Origin: Struthidea cinerea
Lineage: Eukaryota; Chordata; Aves; Passeriformes; Corcoracidae
Assembly: GCA_013397865.1 (NCBI GenBank)
Contig: VZTI01004088.1
Location: 5,316,849-5,380,848 of the forward strand
DNA length: 64,000 nt
Direction: 5' to 3'
Shown here: positions 47,970 to 59,661 of the stretch, in pieces
Numbering within the stretch: position 1 is the stretch's first letter
How the letters are laid out: each line of letters begins with the position of its first letter
The notes under the pieces: model-generated
Database searches by the model: none
The model's input: only the letters and a program-made list of their open reading frames with translations
Told to the model about the DNA's origin: nothing
Made by a program: the position numbers and the translations under genes

Positions 47970-50900
47970 TGTCTTTTTCTTGACTTTGATTGTGATGCTT
48001 GAGTAGCTTTTATAAGGAAATTGCAAAGCCAAATTAAAAAGTGCTGTGTCTTACAAATAATTTGTCATTGTGGACATCTGGATGAGGAAAACAAAATCGA
48101 CTTCTATAACCACATTTTCAGAAAATATTTTCCTCAGGCAACTCTTTTTTGGAGCTCATATCTGTACAAATCACACAAAGTGCAGTAGAAACTTGTAACC
48201 TCTCTTAAGCTCTGCATCGTGGTGGGCTTATATATAGTTATCTTATGTCGTTTCTTGAAATAGCCATTGACAGGGCTAGGTGACTAATTACATTCATTTT
48301 AGATAAGTTGGAAGCATTCACTGCAAAGCTGAAGTAATGGTTAAAATATTTAAAGAATAGCTCTTACAGTGAAAGGTTTGAGAAGCTCAATCTGTTCCAT
48401 TTATAAAAGAGTAAAGGGCCATTTGTTCGCAACCAGTCATCCCCTTACAATGGGAAAAAATAATAGCAAATTAATCTAAAAAAGAAATTCAAAAGATATA
48501 AAATGATCTAACAGCTGATCTATATAGTTAGACTATTCAGGCCATAAAGCACAGTTTTAAAACTCTTGGATAGTCACTTCGCCAAAGATTATGACTGAGG
48601 CACCAGCTTCTGACCTGCATCCAAATTAACAGAACTTCCTGAGAGTCAGAACCCCTAAACTCCTGCAGTAAAACACTACAGGTTTAGCATCACTTTATCA
48701 ACAAGCCCAGGAGTATTGTATGCCCTGAATTTAATATTGCCCTTTTTTTCAAGCTGTCCACAGGAATATTTTTACGTTCATTTCATCTCCACTCATTACA
48801 AAAGATATATGCCTGTTCATCTAAAAGCTTTACCTTTACTTGCTTCTGCCCAACAGATAGTCACTAATTTATTTCCCCCACTCATTTTCTCAGCTTTCAT
48901 CCTAGCAGTAGCAGAAGAGTACTGCAATGGACTAGGAACTTCATGCTTTGTAGGTGAACTGCTGCTACTGAAATTTAATTTCCTGTCTTCATGAACAAAA
49001 GGTATAACCATCGTACAAACACTGGTTGGCTGAGACATAAAACCCCAAAGGTGTGTCCACCTTGTAATGCATTCAATGGGGTTTTTTCAAGCAATGACAA
49101 CCCCAGGTCAGACAATGAAAAAACCCAGCCATCTGCTATTGCTTCTGGAAATTCACCTTCAGGAGGCAAAATAAAAACTGGAATTAATGTGTTTGTTGCC
49201 TACATACCTGGTCTTCTCTGAAAAGGTCTTGAGTTGATTAGTTACCCCTTCCAGACAAAATGTTTCCTTCTCACCCTAACCCCTGAGATATTCCATTATT
49301 TAGGAATAAATGCTGCTTGGCAAAGGATGGGTCCAGCACAGAAAGAAAACATAAAAGGACAGAAGCACCTACTTGTCTTCCTGAAGCTAAATTAATCTAA
49401 GTAGTATATTTTAAGGGCAAGGAGTAGGTCATAGCTAATGTTGCTAGTGGCTTCTCCCAGTCAAAATGAGCTTGTTAGTGGAATGAGATTCTAGTTATAG
49501 GAAGCAGCTCCTAAATTTTTAGACAGCATACATTTATTTTGCTGCCATCATCCTTTTTATGACCACTCCTGACTGTACCTGCCAGAGACATGTATCTGCA
49601 GGAACATTTCCGCTTCAGGTATAAACATTTTGGCCTGCAATCCCTTAAGCTTTTATCATATACCACCATTCCCTGAGATGATGCAGAACAGCATTGCAGT
49701 TATGCTCCTGCCACAAGCAGGATTAGGAACAGGACACAATTTTTCCCTAAAGGTTATTAATCATCCTACAGTATGGTTTATTTTTTACTTCTCTGAAGCT
49801 GCCATCACCAGATAAGCAGAAGCAGCAGCTCCCATTTGCACTGAAATTCTGCTCTTCTGTAGTTGTGCAGTAGCAAAAGCAACAGAAAGGTTGTGCAAGG
49901 CCCATTGTGTGTATGTATGGCTGCCATCTCTCTTCAAACATAATCTTCCATTTCCCCACTAAGGGAAACCTGTGTCCTGAAGCCAACATAACCTGTAAAG
50001 CAGCTTTCTTTCAGATTTGAAATCCAGAATGCAAACCAGGTCTCATTTTCAGTGTCTCTGTTATGCAGAAATATTACACTAAACCAGAGAATTTGTTTTG
50101 TTTTGTTGAGCCATTATGACTGCGTTATCACTGGCAACACAGTATTGGGACATCCTAATGTAGACCTACAAGATTTTCTTGAGAGAAAGAAGCAGACTTC
50201 TTGCTGTCCTCTACTTGCTAAGCCACTTACTTCCCTGGTAAAAACCAACACATTTTATAATGCCTAATATTCTCTGACCCCAGATCTCCTGCAGATTAAA
50301 AGTCCTATACCTGTGAAATTGCTAACCACCACCCTTCCTGATAAGAATCCCCAACCAGATGCTTGCCAGATGTCAGGCTCACTGTACAATAAAAAGTACC
50401 CTGACTTGCTCTGCTTTCATTCTGTTTCATGAGCAAGAGACCACAAAGAAAAGTGTTTTATAGGTATGGAAGTCCAGCTGCGAGGAAGTGTCTCTCAGAC
50501 TCCCACAATGTTCTTCAGGTGGAAATGCTGGCTGCCCTGTACTACCAGAATAAGAAGGACTGTCCAAGGGAGAAATATTCCTATATATGGTAGTGCCATG
50601 GAATGTGATGAGACAGCACAGAGGGAGAATGGCGCTCCCAGACACCCAGAAAGGGTACAGGTGCTCGTTAACACACAGAAGCCATTGCTATAATTTTTAG
50701 CCTTGCAATTAGAAATGAGTCCCTATGGAAATATTTCAAAATAGAACTCAAACTAGTTTTAGAACTATAAATAACATGTGTCTTGGCAGGCCCCTGAAGA
50801 AAGATTTCTCCATTTGTTTTTCTTCTTCTTAACCTAAAGTTACAAGTGTAGATACATTCTTTCCCATTTTATGCTCCCTGAAGATCTCAGGAGACCTAAT

Positions 50901-51249
50901 TTAAACCCTACACTGCATTATAGATCCCTCTGTAGCCCATGACTTGGGAGGGTCTGACCCCAAGAGGTTCCAATGCATGTTTTCTTTCACTCTCTAAGAA
51001 ATCTCACTAAAGCTGCTCTGGTTGCACAAGTATTGTCATGCTGGAAGGTTTGATATGTTTGATTTGTTTTCCCAAATAGTAAGTATGCATGATGTACTAT
51101 GCATCCTGGTAGTAAACTGTGTGTTGTGTCATCTCTTTCAATCCTTTTCAGGTCAGATTTTTCTTCTATTATATGTATATCAAAGGCTATAACAAGAAAG
51201 TCTGCATCTCATTTGAAACAATCCTACCTTACCATCAGATGAGCAGATC
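47970..51249. other. Non-genic sequence
   Basis: No gene or firm transposon. 48,990-49,170 and 50,460-50,690 hold overlapping frames on both strands with no domain. 50,270-50,420 has an AATAAA (50,389-50,394) in a C-rich context that looks slightly LTR-like but has no boundaries. Confidence 0.55.
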
Positions 51250-51316
51250 AGAGAATTATCAAATAGTCTCAGTTTGAAGGGTCCTTAAAGATTACTGAGT
51301 TTCAAACCCCCTGCCA
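51250..51316 (-). mobile_element. Diverged CR1 3' fragment
   Basis: CAGTTTGAAGGGTCCTTAAA followed by GATTACTGAG and CAAACCCCCTGCC follows the reversed CR1 pattern 'ggttggaagggaccttaaagatcatc...caaccccctgcc'. The terminal repeat is degraded (AGAATTATCAAAT). Similarity fades after 51,316, although 51,390-51,470 could be a remnant of the same copy. Confidence 0.6.
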
Positions 51317-52449
51317 GATGAAGATAAATTTCTGACTAAACAAAATTTCATTTTGTTCAAATTTTGAACACTAATACTGATAACATCCTTCAGACCATCC
51401 TATTAACTGTTTGTAAAAGTTAGTGTATATTAAAACTGCCCTTCCATAATCTGTCCATTAGCTTCTGAAAGTCACGTTGTATAAAAGAGAATAGGTTTGT
51501 TTCTTATCGGTTCTACACCTATTTAAAGAAAACTGACATCTGAGTTTCTGGATGATTACAAGAATGATTTTCATTGCATTAATAAAGTAATTTTTAAAGC
51601 ATAGGCTTCATAAAGTATTTTCCATTTAAAATACATTTTTGTCCAATGGTAAATACAAAACCAGGAAGGATTCTATATTTCTAGTTTTCTCAGAAATGTA
51701 ACTAACGCTGCAAGGTATCAGTATAAAGCTTAGAAAATGCTTAATGGTGTCATGGATTTACTGCTCTGCTTACAGTTTGGCTGCAGTCATGTACCCTTCT
51801 TCAAGGTCTTCTTCCATGAGCGTTAGTACAAAGAGCAGACATGCTCTGTTCAACTCCAGCAAGGCTTCTGCAGAGATAAAGCTACCATTAGGCATCCTAA
51901 TACATCCAGTTTAAATCACACAACCAAAAAACACAGTTCAGCGCAACTGTGTAAACTGATGTCCCTTATTAAAATACAGACATGGGAAGACTCTGCAATG
52001 GGTAAAGACTAAATTATTCTTCTTGCCAGATGAGTGATCCTTTTAAGTCTAGGTTTAAGTTCACCGGCGCAGCGATGGGAGCGAGCCATGCCTGTACAGT
52101 ACCTCATCTAAAGACAGATAAATCTTCAGAGCTCTGCAGGGAGCCCAAGTGCCATGGTATATTTTATCATCACTCTATAAACCATGCTCTGCCTCCATGC
52201 CTTTATAATGAGCACAAGGACATGAAGACGAAGAGCCTTGCTGCATATGCATCATGTAAATCTATCAGTTTCATTGCTAAATTTGAGCAATTCTGCTAAG
52301 GTCAGTCTGTGTAGCAACATCTCTTTCTTTCTGTTTGTTTAAAGAGATTGAAAATTAGCTTTTTGTAGTATTTTGGGAAATAGAGTATATTCAAAAAAGC
52401 TTTTATTGTCTACTATGTAACTTGCATTCAATGCAAAAAGTGAGAGGGT
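51317..52449. other. Non-genic sequence with a small CpG patch
   Basis: No gene. 52,060-52,090 reads TTCACCGGCGCAGCG then ATGGGAGCGAGCC, four CpGs in 30 bases, unusual for this AT-rich neighbourhood. It lies in an 89-codon frame (52,030-52,299) without a recognised domain. Confidence 0.5.
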
Positions 52450-52629
52450 TCTTCCTTTTTATTCTTTCTCTTTTTTCTCTTTTTTTTCTCTTTAATCCTT
52501 CTTTCTCTTTCTGCCATTTTCCCTCTCCACCTGTCTTGTCTCTCTCTCCCTCTCTTTCTTTTTCCTTCCTTCCTTCCTTCCTTCCTTCCTTCCTTCCTTC
52601 CTTCCTTCCTTCCTTCCTTCCTTCCTTCC
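52450..52629. repeat. Long pyrimidine tract ending in (CCTT)n
   Basis: About 180 bases are almost purely C and T, ending in some 16 CCTT/TTCC units (about 52,567-52,629). Directly after it a single N at 52,630 marks an unresolved position, so true repeat length is unknown. Such mirror-like pyrimidine tracts can adopt triplex (H-DNA) structure. Confidence 0.9.
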
Positions 52630-52890
52630 NAAAATGTTACATACTCTGTGTGAACATAAAACGTCTAAATATCTCCTGAACCTGAATATTTCCTCAGCCT
52701 TTTCTCTCCTTTACATGAACCAACCACAAATGTGATTCCAGACTGATCAGGGTGAGAAATAGAGGAACAGCTTAAAAAGCTGAGGCATTAACGAAAAGAT
52801 ACCAGGGAGGATGAGTTAACAAGTCAGTCTAATCTGAGAGGGAAACGCTGTAGTGAAGAAGATACTGTGCCTTTCTGAAAAGATGTGTCA

Positions 52891-52960
52891 CACGGCCTCT
52901 CGCATTGCCGCACTCCGCGCCCAGTGCTCTGACACCACCTCCGGCTGCCACTGACAGCCC
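52891..52960. other. Small CpG cluster
   Basis: About seven CpGs in 70 bases (CACGGCC, CTCGC, GCCGC, TCCGCGCC, CTCCGGC), in contrast to flanks with almost none. No open frame beyond 67 codons covers it. It could be a short undermethylated regulatory site, a fragment of a young GC-rich insertion, or chance. Confidence 0.4.
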
Positions 52961-53030
52961 TAATGTCAAAATTTTTTTAGACTGCATGTGGAAAGCAGTT
53001 CATAATTGGAGTCTCTATGAAACTGAAGCT

Positions 53031-53053
53031 AAAAAAAAAAAATCTCAAAAAAA
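53031..53053. repeat. A-rich tract
   Basis: A12, TCTC, then A8. It follows about 70 bases of unrecognised sequence after the CpG cluster and might be a retroposon tail, without further support. Confidence 0.6.
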
Positions 53054-53221
53054 ACCTTGCAAGCAACATTGTTGTCAGGATTTTTGCTATCACTTTGTCT
53101 TTAAATGATTAATATTAGTGCTGAGATTTGTATGACAGAATGTACCACAGCTTCCAATTATGGCAGGTCAAAAAGCAGCATTTCATTTCATAGGAGGCGT
53201 AGCAGTTATTGATACATACAG

Positions 53222-53232
53222 AGATAGATAGG

Positions 53233-53280
<48 letters not shown>

Positions 53281-53294
53281 CAGATGATAGATAA
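53222..53294. repeat. (GATA)n microsatellite
   Basis: About 17 GATA units with a few variants (GGTA, GACA and ATGATAGATA at the edges). Likely polymorphic in length. A minus-strand 147-codon frame that ends in repeated IYLS residues is produced by this array and is not a gene. Confidence 0.95.
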
Positions 53295-56200
53295 TCTCTC
53301 TTCCCCAGCTGTTAGGGTTTATTTTCATTCCATGCTTGGCAAAAAATATTCCCTTTAAAAATCTGCCATGAAAATCTTCTTGTGGCTGGAGGTCCACTCT
53401 GGGGTTTGCAGTGGCTTTACTGACAGCACTGTGGTCCAGGCTGGGTGTGGAGGCAGGGGGACAGAGCCTACATGTGTCATGTGTCCATGACCCCCACAGT
53501 CCAGGCTGGTGCTTCTGCAGCTCTTTCATGAGCACTGTCAAGTTCAGGTCATTGTTCAAAGAGCTGTGACACCTCTGCACCCAGAATTTAGACATCTGCC
53601 CTAGACTCCTAAATCTAAATTCAACATAAATACTTTTCAAAATGTACACATATCTTTTTTTTAAGGTGTGTGCAGATGTTTCTTTCTATTACAGGTTTCA
53701 TTTAATGAGCTAGATGAACACCAGAAGCCTCAGTAGAAATATTGTCCTCAGGGTATCGAGAAATCTTACAGTGAAGCTACATTGTGTTTTATTATCAGAC
53801 ACAGGATGTTAATTTATTTTACTGTTGCTTAAGTGCCCAGGGTCCCATTCTCGAGGGATTTACTTATTTATTCTAGCCAAGGATAACTGAATACTTTCAT
53901 GATATCTTTGTCCTCTCCCTCTTCAGTTAAGTCAAGGTGTTTGCTTTCTTTTGCTCGATTGTGTATCAGTTGAACACTTTTAAATCTCCATCATCTTAGA
54001 TATTTTTGTCCAAATCTTCCTGAAGTATCAATATCCTCCTGCTGTCTCTGTTAGGAAATAATGGCTACAAGGCCATGCAGGGTAGCTATTTTGAGAGACT
54101 AGTAAGTGCTGGACACCAAGAGTAAAGCTGGCTGCAGGAAAATCTGAGAACAGGGAAGTGATAGTTCCTCACCCCAGATTTAAGGAGTCAAGCAGCTCCC
54201 TGAGCCCTGGTGGGCAGGGAGCCCGCCTGTCCTGGTCCAAGCAATCCAGCCCCTCAGTCGGAGTGGAAGCTGGTAAGACAGGATAGAGAAGTCAAAGGGA
54301 TTTGGGGGGAAGAAAAGAACAGTATTTGGATACCATCTGAGAGCTGAGTGGAACCAAAGCACATGACTGGAGCCCCTTTGCTTTATCTGAAGTGGCACGA
54401 TGAGACACAGCCTTGAAAATAAGGAATAGCTTTGAGTAGGTGACAGCCTGAGTTAAGATCCGTTTGCTGATTATAATGATCCTGTGAAGTACACCTAAAA
54501 GAGCCTTGAGTGTACTTCTTAGTTATATTGGCTCTCTGCAGTGATTATCTGTTTGTCATCTGTGTCTATTTTGGAAAATTATATTTTAGTTACTGCGAGT
54601 TAGTCAGCAGCTTGCACAATAAACAGCTAGTCACAATGAGAGTGTCAGGCTCCTACTGGGTCCAGCTACAGAGATGTTTCCACCAACAGGATTTATAAAT
54701 GAAGCACACAAAATGCCAGCCTCTTAAACACAGGGCTGTGGTAAGGCTGTTCGGCACAGCAGCAGTGGGAGGAATTGCTTGGAAAAGGCTCGTCAGAGAG
54801 TCAAACTGAACTGGGCTTTTCTCACAACAGTTTGAAATCTCTAAGTCTGGGGGAAGCAGGATCACTGGTTCAGGAACAAGAAGGATTAGCTTTACATCAC
54901 ACAACTCAAGGGAAAGACGACAGCAAAATGTCAGGGAGATGGCAATTTGACCCAGCAGTTTCCAGGGAAGGCAAGGCCTGTATTGCTGCTCCATGTGTTC
55001 CCAGTACCTAACACCAACACAGTTTTAATCCATGAAACACTCTTTTCAGAATGGCTGCAGTAAAAATGAATCACGATGATCTAGTCTGGAAAAATATATC
55101 AATACAATACCTGTAATTTTATAATTATCTCCTTATTTGGGCCTGCTTTGGAAGTGATTCATCTGCACCAGAAGCCAGTGCCACTAGTTTAAGGAGGAAG
55201 CTGTTTTCCAAGGACTGTGGGGGAGAGGGGAAGGAAGGCTATTCATATACGTGGTTGCATCCTTTGGACTGAGCAGAAGAGTGCTCCTAAAAATGAGTGA
55301 CATTAGGTAATTTTCAAACAGTCATTTTGTTATTTAACATCCCTCAAAAGTGCAAGGTCTTTCTTATAGATTTTGTCTGTGCCACAGCCTGTTAATAGCA
55401 CAATCTCATTACCCCAATGGTAACAGTCACCTGATGCTCATTTAACACAAATCTTTCAAAACAGTGTTGCATTTTCACTGTTGGCTCCATATGATACAGG
55501 TTAGCAGCTTCTTAACTCTGCTTTCTTAGCATAATTACATAATTTAGAATTATTCAGTCATGTTGACCTTTAAATAGAAACAAACATTTAATTTAGATAG
55601 TTGTTTTGTCTGCAGCAAAGAGTGAGCAGCTGAGAAAATTGTTGCCATTGGCTGACAGTATGTTTGTGAACATGTTCAAGTCCAGGCAAAGTGCAACATC
55701 TGTATTAATTATGCCTGTCCTTTGATTTGGGTCTGGATTCTCGTCAGTCATCACAACACTTAAGGTCCAGTCTCACCTTCTTGAAAGAAGTAGCTTTCAT
55801 CCTTTTATCAGAGGCAGACTCAGCATGTCTACAAAAACAATAACTCTGACATACAGAAGCTGAAGGGATAAATTCTGCCCTGGAATACTTCTCATCAGTT
55901 CTTACAGCTACAGTTTGTACATATGGAGGATGGTAAATCTGAGCCTTGAACATTCTTTCTTTTAATATTTTATCTCAAAACTTTTTCACAGGTAGAAATC
56001 ACTCTTACCACCAAGAAAGTTGCCCCACATCTGGGATAGGATTCAGCAGCTGTTTGCATTTTCATGCTTTGTTACCTGGCTGCACCCTCTTGGAAATCAA
56101 AAAGTTTTGATCTCCCCAATCTGGGGTAACAGAAAGTGAAATGTTGCCTGTAGCTTTTAGCTGGTCCAATCCTCGGCGCACATATCCCACACATGGTAGT

Positions 56201-56498
56201 TTGAGAAAAACCGGAAGAAGCAAGATAAGCCAAAGCCCCAGTGACTACAAAATATACCTTACTAAGTCCCTAACTGATACTGCCTCATCAGATTAAATGC
56301 CTCAGTATTAATTCTTTTTAATGAAATTCATATTTGATTCTCTAGTGATCTTTGGTGCATATTTATGGTCACTCTTCACTGCAGCATGATGAAGTTCATG
56401 ATGATTCTAAGTTACAGAACTGTTTAGATGAGTATTGAAATACGTGTTACAAAAACGTGGATTAGGTCTATATATTTCTGTTTACAAATACACACAAA
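53295..56498. other. Non-genic sequence
   Basis: No gene. 53,390-53,520 and 54,170-54,420 are GC-richer than average, and 54,653-55,011 holds overlapping frames on both strands. None shows a domain or plausible splice arrangement. Confidence 0.55.
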
Positions 56499-56775
56499 AA
56501 CAGAATCACAGAATCTTTAGGGTTGGGAGGGACCTCTAGAGATCAGCCAGTCCAGCCCCTCTGCCAAGGCAGGGCCACTTAGAGCAGGTTACACATCCAA
56601 GGTGGGTTCTGAATGTCTCCAGACAGGGAGACTCCATGACTTCCCTGGGCACCTGTTCCAGTACTCAGCCACCCTCAATGTATAGAAGTTGTTCCTCAGG
56701 TTAATGTGAAACTTCTTGTGCTTCAGTTTATGGCCATTGCTCCTTATCCTGTCACTGGGCACCACTGCAAACATT
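56499..56775 (-). mobile_element. CR1 LINE, 3'-end fragment (best preserved)
   Basis: Reads ACAGAATCACAGAATC, then GGGTTGGGAGGGACCTCTAG, AGATCAGCCAGTCCAGCCCC, TCTGCCAAGGCAGGGCCACT and continues through 'acttccctgggcacctgttccagt' and 'tgttcctcaggttaatgtgaaact' to 'atcctgtcactgggcacc'. This is the full reversed CR1 3' region in order. The copy is 5'-truncated at about 277 bases and lies on the minus strand. A 67-codon frame inside it is part of the repeat. Confidence 0.96.
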
Positions 56776-58747
56776 TGTGCACACACAAACATGTCAGCAG
56801 CGTAAACGATACAAGACTAGACACTGAGTAGATTTACTGACTGCTAATTTTACTCTCTCAGGACACTTTCTTCCTTTTATAGTGTTTAATGTGCTCTTTT
56901 ATGGACGAGGTCAAATTGTATAATAGTCTGCTGATAAATTGTAAGGTGCCTGTGGGGCAGATGATCTTTACTAATAATTATCAACTTTTGACACAGAGCA
57001 AACATTAATAAAATACCACGAGGCTAAGGAACAACATGACAATGCTGAAAGAGCCATCGCAAATACTAAGACACATACAAAAGGTTGAATAGTTTTTTTA
57101 AATTTAAAATGTCATGCAATAAGTTTTTATGAAACTTTGCCGATTTCTTTCTGTCTTCTAGTCAAAATATAACTTTTTACACTCTTTTAAAAGAAGAAAA
57201 GATTATAAGAAGATACAGGAAAATTGCTTGAAGGTGTGTCTTATACCTGCCTTCAATGAATCAAAATATTTCTATTAATATGCCATATGTTTTTCATACT
57301 GAGAAGGAATAATGAATAATCACAAAAAAAAATTATCCAAAATCAAAATATGTGTAACAGTGCAATGAGTGTTTTCTTTTGGTTACTTAAGCAGGTGAAT
57401 GGTAAAATTGCATTTTATTCACCCTTGCCTTAGCAAGGTACAGTCTGTTCACCAGATGGACTACCAGTCCTGGCAAACTCTCAGAGAACTATCACTTCTA
57501 GACCAGCCTTTCTCAATATACCATCTCCTGCTACAAGTAGAAAAGTCCTGTTCCGTGTTATTACACATAACAGAAAAGAAGTAAATATGTATTCCTGAGC
57601 AGCTATATGATAAACCAAGGAATGACAATTCTAAAAGCCTTGACAATGAGTCAGTGCTACATAGAAAGGTTAATCATGGTTAAGAACTACTACCCTGTGG
57701 CCAGAAGACCATACTTATCCCCATAATTTGTGGCTGATTTTGAAAGGGACTCTATGATAGGCCTGGCTAAAGCCTTATCATCGTGGTTTGTGGTCAGATG
57801 GGCCAGCTGAAGCACCAAGCAGAATGTATTTACATACTCAAAAGCAATTTCTGGTGAGATTTCCTCAAAAACAACAGTTAAACCAGCTATTAAATAAGTA
57901 AATGATTTCTAAGGTTAAAACCAATACTTGTGAAAATAACACTGTCCTTGTTTGGGGATAGGAGCAATCTGGATGAAATATGAAAAACATGAAAATATGA
58001 TCCAACTTCATTACTCCTTAGCACACTATCAGTTCCTGTGGCAAAGGAATAAATTAAAAATAGAAAATTGGAAATGTGCAACCAACCTATAAACTTCTAG
58101 ATTTTTTTTTTTTTGGGTCAAAATACTTTTTTACAGGAAAATGCCAATTTACAAAACTCTGAACTTCTCAGTAGTTTATCAAGTTTAGTGGATGTTTCAC
58201 ACAAAAAAGAAAGCTTTGTAGGATCAAAAATGAAACTGTAAAACCTAAGTAAAATTATATATTTCCCCTTGTCTGTTGGAAAACATGGTTTTGAATTCCA
58301 AATCAATTAACACATAAACTCTTCTGCTGCAGATCTCCTGCATCTTGAGTATGTGCTCTATGCAGTGATTCTTTGCTATTACAGATGCAGATGGAAGGTG
58401 AAATTATCATTTCTGAAACATCCCTCACACATTTTAAGATTTTTTTCTAATGAAGTAGAAAAACAAATTAAATTTTGCCAACTTGGGATTCCAGTTTCTA
58501 TCTTTATCATATATCTCCCCGTAGAGATTTGTATTAAGGTTAAATTAGTCCTTTTGAGGACCCTGTCCACATAAGGGAGAATAGTTTGCTTTTTCTCTGC
58601 AAAAGGAATCAAGTCTACACTTTAAAACCTGAAATTCAGCTTTCTCCAGGATTTTGTCATCTGTGGTAGCTTTTATCTAGCTGGATGTTTTAATTTAATT
58701 TGAGTTCTTAAATTTGTCTGACTCATGTTTAGGTGAATATATGTTGC

Positions 58748-58774
58748 AAAATAAATAAATATATAAATAAATGA
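58748..58774. repeat. (ATAA)n-like microsatellite
   Basis: Repeats of AAAT/ATAA with one interruption. Minor. Confidence 0.8.
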
Positions 58775-59640
58775 ATTTTGTCATCTTGGCTTAGTGCTGT
58801 TTAATTTATCAGATGAACTTTCTCTGTGTGTGAATGTGCTGGAGATCTAGATTTTTGAGAAGTCAAGGCAATTTCTACCTGTGAGAAAATTAGCTCACAC
58901 ATTTTAGATACCACTGAGGCTTGTTCTGGGGAATTTGTGGCATAAATCAAGGCTCTCTGTTAGTCCATCAAAACAAACTGGAGGAGATCTTTTTGAATGC
59001 CTGTGCTCAACACAGGGCAGTCAAAGTGGTTTCAGGCAGAAGTGTATTCCCAGGGGCTGCAGCAGTTAAAAGAAACCAAGCCTTGCTGCCAGCATGCCCC
59101 AGTTGGCTGATTAGCAAGCACATAGTCTGCTTTCGTGCTTCTACCATTTCATCCCAGTGTGTTTTCTAGGGTGCTGGTCAGTGTTTACCGGCACACTGTG
59201 ACACTCGGAAAGCATTTCTTTAGTGAGGGGATAATTGTCTATAAATCCCAACTAAATAGTAGGCAAAGAGATTTCTGATAATCACCTTACAAATTATTTA
59301 CGGGATTCCTAGGATCAAGTTTAAAAATTCAAAGAGTAGTGTCAGTATATGTGTTTCACATGGACAGATGCACTTTGGCATAATAATGCAACTTTGAGAA
59401 TCTCTTTATTTGCCTGACAGAAATCAATACAACTCTGTAAGTATTATGATTATTATTTACAGAACACTGTGGGCACATATGCTATATTCATATATGTCTG
59501 TGAATGAGTGCAGCATGCCCATGCCTCATTGAAATTGCATTCTGTGAAGGAGAGAGCTTTTTGTTTCAGCCTTGTGTAAGGGCTGGCATGTAGCAGCAGC
59601 ACTCTAGGAGAAGCCCCAGAGGAACAGTGATGTACGGTGT

Positions 59641-59661
59641 ACTCTGACGGTGAGTCAGAGT
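59641..59661. repeat. Perfect 8-bp inverted repeat with AP-1 core
   Basis: ACTCTGAC (59,641-59,648) and GTCAGAGT (59,654-59,661) are exact reverse complements around GGTGA. The right half contains TGAGTCA, an AP-1 site. A bZIP dyad site is possible but not established. Confidence 0.6.

Noticed and set aside
47425..48032. Minus-strand frames of 153 and 175 codons
   Set aside because: They lie antisense across the GC-rich LTR, where stop codons are rare, and run in different frames with no domain.
50052..50420. LTR-like look with AATAAA in a C-rich context
   Set aside because: No TG...CA borders, no promoter-like block and no target duplication could be defined.
52422..52679. 85-codon frame with repeated FLPS residues
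   Set aside because: Translation of the CCTT microsatellite and crosses an undefined base.
53222..53294. Regularly spaced repeats that could be mistaken for a CRISPR array
   Set aside because: It is a plain tetranucleotide microsatellite without spacers, in a vertebrate context.
53206..53649. 147-codon minus-strand frame
   Set aside because: Its C-terminal end is translated (GATA)n repeat; the rest has no recognised domain.
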